Notes under the pieces: model-generated
Seen by the model: the letters and a program-made list of their open reading frames with translations, nothing else
What the model was told of the DNA's origin: nothing
The model's database searches: none
Assembly: GCA_030536195.1 (NCBI GenBank)
Contig: JAUNQL010000067.1
Location: 1 to 6,119 of the forward strand
DNA length: 6,119 nt
Reading direction: 5' to 3'
From: Clostridia bacterium
GTDB lineage: Bacteria; Bacillota; Clostridia; Oscillospirales; Acutalibacteraceae
In this document: positions 1 to 5,997 of the stretch, in pieces
Position numbering within the stretch: position 1 is the stretch's first letter
Layout: each line of letters opens with the position of its first letter
Translations under genes and position numbers: made by a program

Positions 1-1215
1 GGTCAAGATGAATTCGCGATGATCTCATCAGCATTCAACAGTATGACTGATGACATCGATAAATATATCGATAACATCAACAGCCTTGCAGAGGAACAGT
101 CAAACAGAAATGCCGAGCTCAACATCGCTTCCAAGATTCAGTTTGGTATGCTTCCTAAGGAGGAATTCAACTCCTGGTACGCTGACGTCAACGCAGTAAT
201 GCTTCCTGCAAAGGAAGTCGGCGGTGACTTCTACCTCTACCTCCCACTTGATAATTCCAAGATGCTCACTGCAATAGCAGACGTATCTGGCAAGGGAATC
301 TCTGCTGCAATGCTCATGTCCATCACGCTGACACTTATGAGAGAGTATGCCAAGATGGGCCTCTCACCGGCGGAGATACTTGAAAAGGCTAACAACACTA
401 TTGCAAACAACAACAGTGCCAACTTCTTCGTTACAGCATTCGTAGGTATCTACGATGCCAAGAAGTGTGAGTACACATACGCAAATGCAGGACACAATGT
501 TCCTTTCCTTATAAACGAAAAATTCACCTGCCTTGACGGCAACCTCGGAACTGTCCTTGGACTCTTTGAGGATGAGGAATATGAGGAGACAACTGTTAAG
601 GTACAAAGTGGCGATAGAATCTATCTCTACACCGACGGTGTAACAGAGAGTATCAATGAGGATAAGGACTTCTATGGTGTCGAGCAGTTAATCTCTGTTT
701 TAAAGCAGGACGGAAACTGCATTGAGAACATCAAAAACTCCATCTTTGAATTCAGAGGAGAAGCTGAGCAGTTTGATGACATCACAATGATGGAAATCAA
801 ATTTAGAAGTGACATCGACCTCTCTCTTGATTATAATAAGAAGGAACTTAAAAAGATTAAGAATATAATCCTTGATACACCACTTGAGCGCAACGATCAG
901 TTAAATCTCTACCTCTCAATTGAGGAACTCTTCGTCAACATCTGCTCCTACGCATTTGACGGCGAGGCACCAGAGGGCGAAAAGATTGATTTCAATTTAA
1001 GTGTAAATAAAGATGTAGTCGTTACACTTAAAGACGGTGGTCAGGAGTTCAACCCACTTGAGGATATCGCTGACATAGAGGACTATGACATCGATACTAT
1101 GATAGGTGGACTTGGACGCTTCCTTGCAGTAAACGGCGTGGATGACTCATCATACGAGCGCGTTGATAACAAGAATGTACTTACAATTATTAAACATATA
1201 CCGGAGGAAAAGTAA
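1..1215 (+). CDS. SpoIIE/RsbU-type PP2C phosphatase fused to an RsbW-like ATPase domain (5'-partial)
   Basis: The frame is open from base 1 and enters the window inside the protein, so the ATG at 19 is probably an internal Met. Numbering from the first visible codon, residues 1-25 (DEFAMISSAFNSMTDDI) resemble the end of a HAMP linker, which suggests an N-terminal membrane sensor outside the window. Residues 35-268 are a PPM/SpoIIE-type Ser phosphatase. Likely metal-binding acidic residues are D76 (EVGGDFY), D94 (ADVSGKG), D212 (LYTDGVTES) and D259/D260 (QFDDITMM); GHNVPFL is also present. Residues 275-400 are a GHKL/RsbW-like ATPase with an N-box (E309, N313), a G1-like DGGQEF (D345) and a glycine-rich GGLGRF (369-373). 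In this family the phosphatase dephosphorylates a STAS antagonist and the RsbW-like domain binds or phosphorylates it; that role is inferred here. The gene overlaps the STAS gene by one base (TAATG), so the two are co-translated. The domain assignment is firm, but the signal sensed is unknown. Confidence 0.9.
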   Translation, partial: GQDEFAMISSAFNSMTDDIDKYIDNINSLAEEQSNRNAELNIASKIQFGMLPKEEFNSWYADVNAVMLPAKEVGGDFYLYLPLDNSKMLTAIADVSGKGISAAMLMSITLTLMREYAKMGLSPAEILEKANNTIANNNSANFFVTAFVGIYDAKKCEYTYANAGHNVPFLINEKFTCLDGNLGTVLGLFEDEEYEETTVKVQSGDRIYLYTDGVTESINEDKDFYGVEQLISVLKQDGNCIENIKNSIFEFRGEAEQFDDITMMEIKFRSDIDLSLDYNKKELKKIKNIILDTPLERNDQLNLYLSIEELFVNICSYAFDGEAPEGEKIDFNLSVNKDVVVTLKDGGQEFNPLEDIADIEDYDIDTMIGGLGRFLAVNGVDDSSYERVDNKNVLTIIKHIPEEK

Positions 1216-1520
1216 TGAAAATTGATAGAATTGAAGATGCTGGCAATATCACTTTAAAAATTGAAGGATGGCTTGATACAAACACTTCACCAGAACTTGG
1301 TGCTAAGGTGGACGAAATCAAAGAAGCAAAATCAATCACACTCGATTTTGATTTAGTTGAATACATGTCCTCCGCTGGTCTCCGCCAAGTTGTTGCAACT
1401 TACAAGCTCGCCAAGGAACTTGGCGCTGACTTCAAAGTTATCAACACTGGCAAGGAAGTATTTAATATCTTTAGCCTTACAGGCATCGATAAGAAGATTA
1501 ATATCACCACTAAGGAATAA
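1215..1520 (+). CDS. STAS-domain anti-sigma factor antagonist (SpoIIAA/RsbV-like)
   Basis: This 101-residue protein is the usual length for a single STAS domain. The signature is LDFDLVEYMSSAGLRQVV (residues 43-60). Aligned by eye with SpoIIAA, where the motif is MDSSGL and Ser58 is phosphorylated, it reads MSSAGL. S53 then takes the place of the phosphorylated serine and S52 replaces the preceding Asp, a variation common in STAS proteins. The start is well supported: GGAGG at 1203-1207 lies 7 nt before the ATG, which overlaps the stop of the phosphatase/ATPase gene. That context implies the STAS protein is the substrate switched between phosphorylated and free states by the fused upstream protein, releasing some downstream target. 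No sigma factor or other target gene is visible, so the output is unknown. A strong hairpin follows the stop directly. Confidence 0.92.
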   Translation: MKIDRIEDAGNITLKIEGWLDTNTSPELGAKVDEIKEAKSITLDFDLVEYMSSAGLRQVVATYKLAKELGADFKVINTGKEVFNIFSLTGIDKKINITTKE

Positions 1521-1523
1521 AAA

Positions 1524-1550
1524 AATGCCGAGGAGTTTCTCCTCGGCATT
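1524..1550. terminator. Bidirectional intrinsic terminator between the STAS gene and tatD
   Basis: This is a perfect 12-bp stem: AATGCCGAGGAG at 1524-1535 pairs with CTCCTCGGCATT at 1539-1550 across a TTT loop. The STAS stop ends at 1520 and the tatD stop codon (minus strand) lies at 1553-1555, so both converging genes run into the same hairpin. On the minus strand the stem's own TT is followed by more T residues (complement of the A-run 1521-1525), giving a good U-tract. On the plus strand the downstream tract is weaker (ACTTATTTTA). Confidence 0.88.
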
Positions 1551-1552
1551 AC

Positions 1553-2323
1553 TTATTTTATATCGAAAAGCGTTTTTGCATTTTGATTTGTTATGTCACA
1601 TACCTCCTGCGGCGTGAGGCCTTTGATTTCAGCCACCTTTTCCGCCACAAAGGAAATGAGGCTTGAATCGTTGCGTTCGCCACGGTGCGGTGTAGGCGCC
1701 ATATAAGGGCAGTCGGTCTCGAGGAGGATTTGCTCTATTGGCAAAGCCTCTACGACCTCGACGGCCTTCCTAGCGTTTTTAAAAGTGACTACACCGCCGA
1801 CACCGATGTACATACCAAGCTTTGCATATTCAATGGCCATCTCCTTGGAACCAGAGAAGCAATGAATAACACCACGAGGTCCCATCTCTTTTACAATGTT
1901 AAATGTGTCCTCGTGAGCATCCCTATCGTGAACGATGATTGGTAAATCAAGCTCGTTCGCGATTTTTATCTGCCTCTTAAAAAGATCGATCTGGTCCTCA
2001 CGTGGAGCGCCATCCTCATAGTGATAATCAAGGCCTATCTCACCTACAGCAACGGCCTTGTCCTCGGACTTTAAAAGATCATAGATTACATCCAAGTCGC
2101 CCTTGCGCTCCTCACCTATATCCTCTGGATGGAATCCGAGCGCAGCGTAGATGTAATCGTATTGCTGCGCAAGCTTTAAACTGCGGTACGAGGACATTAA
2201 ATTCGTACCACAGGTTATAACGTGACTTACGCCTTTAGTTGGAAGAAGACCGAGAAGTTCCTCTCGGTCTTCGATAAAGGCTTCGTCATCATAATGTGCA
2301 TGAGTGTCGAAGATATTGTTCAT
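1553..2323 (-). CDS. tatD: TatD family metal-dependent hydrolase / deoxyribonuclease
   Basis: This 256-residue protein is full length for the TatD/YcfH family of TIM-barrel metallohydrolases. Family members have been described as Mg-dependent 3'-5' DNases in the cytoplasm. The metal ligands can be read in order: H8 and H10 (FDTHAHYDD), E95 (AVGEIGLDYHY), H132 (IIVHDRDAH), H154 (VIHCFSGS) and D204 (LLETDCPYMAP). The family hallmarks LGFHPE (62-67) and a C-terminal N-x-NAKTLF are also present. The start ATG overlaps the metG stop by one base (TAATG). The nearest purine-rich element, AGGAG, is about 13 nt upstream, which is far for a Shine-Dalgarno, so translation is probably coupled to metG. 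A metG-tatD pair is a common arrangement in Firmicutes. The precise substrate of this member cannot be told from sequence. Confidence 0.93.
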   Translation of the reverse strand: MNNIFDTHAHYDDEAFIEDREELLGLLPTKGVSHVITCGTNLMSSYRSLKLAQQYDYIYAALGFHPEDIGEERKGDLDVIYDLLKSEDKAVAVGEIGLDYHYEDGAPREDQIDLFKRQIKIANELDLPIIVHDRDAHEDTFNIVKEMGPRGVIHCFSGSKEMAIEYAKLGMYIGVGGVVTFKNARKAVEVVEALPIEQILLETDCPYMAPTPHRGERNDSSLISFVAEKVAEIKGLTPQEVCDITNQNAKTLFDIK

Positions 2324-4275
2324 TAGCGGAATTTTGCTCCTGTTTCAAAGTCATCTACGAAGAGAACCTTGGCACCACCGTCAGCTGTGTCAGCTGCGAT
2401 AATCATACCTTGGCTCTCAACACCACAGAGTGTTGCAGGTTTAAGGTTCGCAACTACGATAACCTTGTGGCCTATCAAATCCTCTGGTGTATACCACTGA
2501 GCGATTCCTGATGCTACTGTACGCTCGCCCTCTCCATCGTCCAAAGTAAGCTTCAAAAGTTTCTTAGCACGTGGAATAGGCTCGCATGCCTTGACCTCCG
2601 CTACGCGAAGTTCAACCTTGGCAAAGTCATCAATAGCAATCTGTGGGAGGCCCACAATGCCAACCTTGTCATTGTTTGCCTTCTCAGCGGCTGCTGCCTT
2701 TGCCTGGCGCTCGGCAACTGTCTTCATCATCTCTTCTTTATCTACACGAGCGAAGAGTGGTGTTGCCTCGCCAACCTTGATGCCAGCATCAAGTGTGCCC
2801 CAAGTGTTAAGGGTTGCATAGTCGTTGCCGTTGGCATTGGTCTGCTCAAAAATCTTGTCAGATGTATCTGGCATAAATGGCTTAATCATGATACCGAGGA
2901 AGCGGATAGCCTCAATGAGGTTGTAGAGTACTGTGCCAAGGCGTGCCTTTTGTGACTCGTCCTTTGCAAGTGCCCAAGGTGCTGTCTCGTCGATATATTT
3001 GTTAGCGCGCTTTGCGATGCCGAGGATGACATCAAGTGAGTCCGCAATGCGATACTCCTTGAGGAGGTCCTCTACGCGAAGCACTGCCTCAATGCAAGTT
3101 GTCTTGAGTTCGTCATCGAACTCGCCAGAACATGATGGTTCCTGAATAACGCCATCAAAGTACTTGTTTGTCATAGCGATTGTGCGGTTAACGAGGTTGC
3201 CGATTGTATTGGCAAGGTCTGAGTTATAGCGCTCAACCATTGTGTCGTATGTGATAGAACCATCTGATGCATAAGGCATCTCTGAGAGCAAGTAGTAACG
3301 TACTGCGTCAACGCCAAAGAGTTCAACAAGGTCATCAGCATAGATGATGTTGCCCTTGGACTTACTCATCTTGTCCTCACCAAAGAGGAGCCAAGGATGA
3401 CCAAATACCTGATTTGGTAATGGCTCACCAAGTGCCATGAGCATGATTGGCCAATAGATTGTGTGGAATCTTACGATGTCCTTACCGATGATGTGTACGT
3501 TTGCTGGCCAAAGCTTCTTATAAAGGTCAGATGATCCATCTGGATCATAACCGATAGCTGTGATGTAGTTTGAAAGTGCATCGATCCAAACATAGATAAC
3601 GTGCTTGTCATCAAATGTTACTGGAACGCCCCACTTGAATGAAGTACGTGAAACGCAGAGGTCCTGAAGGCCTGGCTTGATGAAGTTGTTAAGCATCTCC
3701 TTCTTGCGTGCCTCTGGATAGATGAACTTGTCGTTGCTTTCAATATAGTCCTCAAGTTGCTTTTGATACTTAGAAAGCTTTAAGAAATATGCTTCTTCCT
3801 TAGCGGACTTAACCTCACGTCCGCAGTCAGGGCACTTACCATCTACGAGCTGTGACTCGGTCCAGAATGACTCACAAGGAGTGCAATAAAGGCCCTCGTA
3901 CTCGCTCTTGTAGATATCGCCCTGGTCATAGAGCTTTTTGAAAATCTTCTGTACAACGCGCTCGTGATCCTCGTCTGTTGTACGGATGAACTTATCATAT
4001 GTTGTATTGAGAAGATCGCAAATTTCACGAATCTCGCCAGCTACCTTGTCAACGTACTCCTTAGGAGATACGCCAGCAGCTTTTGCATATTCCTCGATCT
4101 TCTGTCCATGCTCGTCTGTTCCTGTAAGGAAGAATACATCATAGCCTTGCATTCGCTTGTACCTCGCAAGTGCGTCGGTCATAACGATTTCATAGGTGTT
4201 GCCTATGTGTGGCTTACGACTTGTGTAAGCTATGGCTGTGGTAATATAGTATTTCTCTTTATCTGCCACGTCCAT
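2323..4275 (-). CDS. metG: Methionyl-tRNA synthetase
   Basis: Charges tRNA-Met with methionine in the cytoplasm. Read from the ATG at 4275 it has 650 residues. The class I catalytic signatures are HIGN (23-26) and KMSKS (302-306). A single zinc knuckle is formed by C131, C134, C148 and C151, and WIDAL is at 230-234. An anticodon-binding helical region follows, including NKYIDETAPWALAKD. After an alanine/lysine-rich linker, residues 546-650 form an EMAP-II/Arc1p-like tRNA-binding domain (VELRVAEV, LKPATLCGVESQGMI). The frame stays open to 4338, but that longer start is unlikely because its ATG lies inside the promoter and upstream terminator. AAGGAGG (4277-4283) is only 1 nt from the ATG at 4275 but 7 nt from an in-frame GTG at 4269, so the true start may be two codons later. 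The predicted leader is about 25 nt, so there is no room for a T-box. It is first in an operon with tatD. Confidence 0.96.
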   Translation of the reverse strand: MDVADKEKYYITTAIAYTSRKPHIGNTYEIVMTDALARYKRMQGYDVFFLTGTDEHGQKIEEYAKAAGVSPKEYVDKVAGEIREICDLLNTTYDKFIRTTDEDHERVVQKIFKKLYDQGDIYKSEYEGLYCTPCESFWTESQLVDGKCPDCGREVKSAKEEAYFLKLSKYQKQLEDYIESNDKFIYPEARKKEMLNNFIKPGLQDLCVSRTSFKWGVPVTFDDKHVIYVWIDALSNYITAIGYDPDGSSDLYKKLWPANVHIIGKDIVRFHTIYWPIMLMALGEPLPNQVFGHPWLLFGEDKMSKSKGNIIYADDLVELFGVDAVRYYLLSEMPYASDGSITYDTMVERYNSDLANTIGNLVNRTIAMTNKYFDGVIQEPSCSGEFDDELKTTCIEAVLRVEDLLKEYRIADSLDVILGIAKRANKYIDETAPWALAKDESQKARLGTVLYNLIEAIRFLGIMIKPFMPDTSDKIFEQTNANGNDYATLNTWGTLDAGIKVGEATPLFARVDKEEMMKTVAERQAKAAAAEKANNDKVGIVGLPQIAIDDFAKVELRVAEVKACEPIPRAKKLLKLTLDDGEGERTVASGIAQWYTPEDLIGHKVIVVANLKPATLCGVESQGMIIAADTADGGAKVLFVDDFETGAKFR

Positions 4276-4276
4276 T

Positions 4277-4283
4277 CCTCCTT
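4277..4283 (-). promoter_or_regulatory. Ribosome binding site of metG (start-deciding)
   Basis: The minus strand reads AGAAGGAGGAATGGACGTG. The near-perfect Shine-Dalgarno AAGGAGG is followed by one base and then ATG (4275). Counting through to the in-frame GTG at 4269 gives a 7-nt spacer, the normal optimum. The sequence therefore favours GTG on spacing and ATG on codon strength. Confidence 0.75.
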
Positions 4284-4306
4284 CTATAATAATAAATAAC
4301 TTAGAT

Positions 4307-4335
4307 ATAATAGCACAAAAAAAATAAACTGCCAA
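4307..4335 (-). promoter_or_regulatory. Sigma-A-type promoter of metG-tatD
   Basis: The minus strand carries TTGGCA (4335-4330) as -35, a 17-bp spacer rich in T, and TATTAT (4312-4307) as -10. An extended -10 TGC lies directly in front (4315-4313). Transcription would start near 4300, about 25 nt before the metG start. The -35 box is part of the 3' arm of the preceding gene's terminator. Confidence 0.8.
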
Positions 4336-4352
4336 CATAAATTGACAGTTTA
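4317..4352 (-). terminator. Intrinsic terminator of the 77-residue gene
   Basis: On the minus strand TAAACTGTCAA (4352-4342) pairs with TTGGCAGTTTA (4335-4325), an 11-bp stem with one G-U pair and a 6-nt loop. It is followed at once by eight T residues (4324-4317). It begins 16 nt after the TAG at 4371-4369, which supports that small ORF as an independently transcribed gene. The 3' arm supplies the metG -35 box. Confidence 0.85.
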
Positions 4353-4368
4353 AGGTAAATTTTAAATA

Positions 4369-4602
4369 CTAACCCTTTTGAGCTACAAATACATCAGCAA
4401 TACCATCGCCATTTTCCTTGACTGCGGTTCCATCAACCATCTCATTCATGCTGAATGAAATTTCAAGTTCACGAAGGTATCTATCACGGGAATCGCTTTC
4501 ATTTTCAGCAAATGACTCCCATTGCTTTTTCATCTTTTTTAGTTTCTTGTCACCACTGATTGCTTCGTTTTCAGCAAAACTGAGCCTTCCGCGATCATCC
4601 AT
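4369..4602 (-). CDS. Small charged protein with three SF(A/S)xNE repeats, function unknown
   Basis: I do not recognise this 77-residue protein. It is supported as a real gene by a promoter, an AGGGAG Shine-Dalgarno (4615-4610) 7 nt before the ATG at 4602, and a terminator just after the stop. An in-frame TTG at 4620 would add six residues, but the ribosome site lies downstream of it. The protein is rich in charge (by eye 13 K/R and 17 D/E) and has no signal peptide or membrane segment. A short motif recurs three times: LSFAENE (residues 7-13), ESFAENE (29-35) and ISFSMNE (48-54), with 22- and 19-residue periods. The first two are separated by a lysine-rich stretch (K19-K26) and the last two by an RDRYLRELE-type helix. 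The C-terminus holds NGDGIADVFV, loosely like Asp/Asn-rich calcium loops; this is weak. The gene is divergent from the lipase gene with abutting promoters, so a regulatory or accessory link is possible but unproven. Confidence 0.72.
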   Translation of the reverse strand: MDDRGRLSFAENEAISGDKKLKKMKKQWESFAENESDSRDRYLRELEISFSMNEMVDGTAVKENGDGIADVFVAQKG

Positions 4603-4635
4603 ATATTTTCTCCCTAACAATGTATTGCTAACAAA

Positions 4636-4664
4636 ATATTAACATTTTAATAATATCTAGTCAA
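4636..4664 (-). promoter_or_regulatory. Promoter of the 77-residue gene
   Basis: On the minus strand TTGACT (4664-4659) and TAATAT (4641-4636) are separated by exactly 17 bp, a strong sigma-A match. Transcription would start near 4629, giving a leader of about 27 nt. The -35 box is 4 bp from the -35 box of the divergent lipase promoter. Confidence 0.8.
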
Positions 4665-4668
4665 GCAA

Positions 4669-4687
4669 TTTACAAGACACGTGTAAA
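4669..4687. promoter_or_regulatory. Candidate operator: inverted repeat over the lipase -35 and spacer
   Basis: TTTACA (4669-4674) is repeated inverted as TGTAAA (4682-4687) with a 7-bp gap. A perfect 8-bp palindrome ACACGTGT (4677-4684) lies inside. A dimeric regulator bound here would cover the lipase -35 box and reach the divergent -35. Short AT-rich dyads arise by chance, so this is only suggestive. Confidence 0.4.
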
Positions 4688-4697
4688 CAGTTATAAT
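4669..4697 (+). promoter_or_regulatory. Promoter of the lipase gene
   Basis: TTTACA (4669-4674) and a consensus TATAAT (4692-4697) are separated by 17 bp. Transcription would start near 4704, about 27 nt before the ATG at 4731. The Shine-Dalgarno AAAGGAG is at 4716-4722 with an 8-nt spacer. Confidence 0.82.
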
Positions 4698-4730
4698 TAT
4701 TACGTACAATTTTTTAAAGGAGTCGATATT

Positions 4731-5951
4731 ATGGCAAACAAGTACCCAACTATATTGCTTCACGGCTTTATGGGATTTGGTAAAGGTGACTGGATTCATG
4801 ACTATATGCTTGAATACTGGGGCTTTAAGTTCTTCTGGAATAAGAAGCACAATGTAATCCCTTATCTCACTAAGAAGGGCTACGAAATTTACAACCCACC
4901 ACTCGGTCCATGGAACTCTGCATGGGACCGTTGCTGCCTCCTCTATGCTTACCTTTTAGGTGGCACAGTAGACTATGGTGAGGCACACTCTAAGAAGTAT
5001 GGCCACGCACGTTTCGGTCGTACATACCCAGGCGTATTAAAGGACTGGGGACAGCCAGGCGACCATGCCAAGATTAACATCGTTGGCCACAGCCTTGGTG
5101 GTTCATTCGTAATCGCATTCTCTGACATGCTTATGAACGGTTCAGCTGAGGAGCGTGCAGTTACACCTGAGAGCGAACTCTCTCCACTCTTCAAAGGTGG
5201 CCAGGGTGACCTCCTCCACACAGTAACAACACTTGCTGGTGTTAACAACGGTACAACAATGGCATCTAAGCTCATGGAAGGCGATGGCTATCGCAAGATC
5301 ATGAAGGGCGTTTGCTACGGTGTTGGTACTATTGGTCGTATGGGCTTCATGACTCATTTCTGGGATCAGAGACTTGACCAGTGGAACATCACAGCAAATC
5401 CAGAGGACAAGCCAAAGTTTGCTCATATTGCTAAACCAGACGAATATCGTGACGGCGCTATCGCTTACTCAAACTGCAAAGAGGATAACGTTGGTTGGGA
5501 AATGACTCTTGAATTCCAGGCTGAGGCTAACAAGAACAGAAAGCCAAATCCTAACACATATTACTTTGCTTATGTTGGTGAAGCATCTGAGCCAAAGGCT
5601 AACGGCAACCACAAGCCAATCTGGGATGCTATGAACTTTGTACCTTGGGGTGCAGGTTGGGTTACAGGTAGTGCTTGGTCAGACGAGATGGCTAAGGTGT
5701 ATCCTGAGCACTCAAATAAGGAAGAATGGCTTGCTAACGACGGCTTTGTAAACGTACTTGGTCAGCGCGCTCCATTCAATGCTCCACAGGAGGAGTTTGA
5801 AAAGGGCAAGGAATTAAAGCCAGGTATGTGGTACAACATGCCAACAGCACATCAGTGCCACCTCTCATGGAACGGTGCCCACATCTCAAAGGAACAGTTC
5901 TTTGCTTATATGGACGACATGTTTGAGAGAAACGCAAACCTTCCTGGTTAA
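4731..5951 (+). CDS. Lipase, family I.5-like alpha/beta hydrolase without signal peptide
   Basis: Predicted triacylglycerol or carboxyl ester hydrolase of 406 residues, close in order of motifs to the mature Geobacillus/Staphylococcus lipases. The oxyanion loop HGFMGFG is at 11-17. The nucleophile S121 sits in GHSLGG. The acid is probably D337 (WLANDGFVN) and the base H377 (HQCHLSW). The zinc site of the Geobacillus enzymes appears kept: D66 (WDR), H86 and H92 in GGTVDYGEAHSKKYGHARFGRTYPG (78-101), and D216 (LDQW). The calcium ligands that follow the catalytic His in those lipases are not conserved here (HLSWNGAH). Known relatives are mostly exported; this one starts at MANKYPTILLHGF with no signal peptide or pro-region and good ribosome-site spacing, so it seems to be cytoplasmic. 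The natural substrate is unknown. It is a single-gene transcript, with its own promoter and terminator, divergent from the 77-residue gene. Confidence 0.88.
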   Translation: MANKYPTILLHGFMGFGKGDWIHDYMLEYWGFKFFWNKKHNVIPYLTKKGYEIYNPPLGPWNSAWDRCCLLYAYLLGGTVDYGEAHSKKYGHARFGRTYPGVLKDWGQPGDHAKINIVGHSLGGSFVIAFSDMLMNGSAEERAVTPESELSPLFKGGQGDLLHTVTTLAGVNNGTTMASKLMEGDGYRKIMKGVCYGVGTIGRMGFMTHFWDQRLDQWNITANPEDKPKFAHIAKPDEYRDGAIAYSNCKEDNVGWEMTLEFQAEANKNRKPNPNTYYFAYVGEASEPKANGNHKPIWDAMNFVPWGAGWVTGSAWSDEMAKVYPEHSNKEEWLANDGFVNVLGQRAPFNAPQEEFEKGKELKPGMWYNMPTAHQCHLSWNGAHISKEQFFAYMDDMFERNANLPG

Positions 5952-5961
5952 ACAAAAATTA

Positions 5962-5997
5962 AAGGGGTTCGGTGAAAACCGAACCCCTTATTTTTTT
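5962..5997. terminator. Terminator of the lipase gene, shared with the convergent small ORF
   Basis: AAGGGGTTCGGT (5962-5973) pairs perfectly with ACCGAACCCCTT (5978-5989) around a GAAA tetraloop, then A and seven T residues (5991-5997). It starts 10 nt after the lipase stop. On the minus strand the same stem is followed by TAATTTTTG, so it can also stop transcription of the small gene whose stop codon (5996-5998) overlaps the T-tract. Confidence 0.93.

Noticed and set aside
3964..4299. 111-codon plus-strand ORF opposite the 5' end of metG
   Set aside because: It is a shadow of the strongly conserved metG frame and has no ribosome site or family resemblance.
4276..4300. T-box or other riboswitch leader for metG
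   Set aside because: The predicted leader is only about 25 nt, and no T-box sequence or specifier stem is present.
4276..4338. 21-residue N-terminal extension of MetG from an ATG at 4338
   Set aside because: It lies within the upstream terminator and metG promoter, has no Shine-Dalgarno, and encodes an AT-driven sequence not expected before the conserved YYITTAI start of the enzyme.
4603..4620. TTG start at 4620 for the 77-residue gene
   Set aside because: The AGGGAG ribosome site (4610-4615) is downstream of it and ideally spaced for the ATG at 4602.
4418..4642. 74-codon plus-strand ORF antisense to the 77-residue gene
   Set aside because: No Shine-Dalgarno or promoter fits it, while the minus strand has promoter, ribosome site and terminator. 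Its Ser/Phe-rich composition is what the complement of an S/E/N/K-rich gene gives.
4677..4684. ACACGTGT palindrome as a binding site for a specific named regulator
   Set aside because: It is a perfect palindrome, but I cannot tie it to a known regulator, so it is reported only as part of a generic candidate operator.
5142..5426. Minus-strand ORFs opposite the lipase gene (4973-5275 and 5142-5426)
   Set aside because: They are shadows of a gene with traceable catalytic motifs; no initiation signals were seen.
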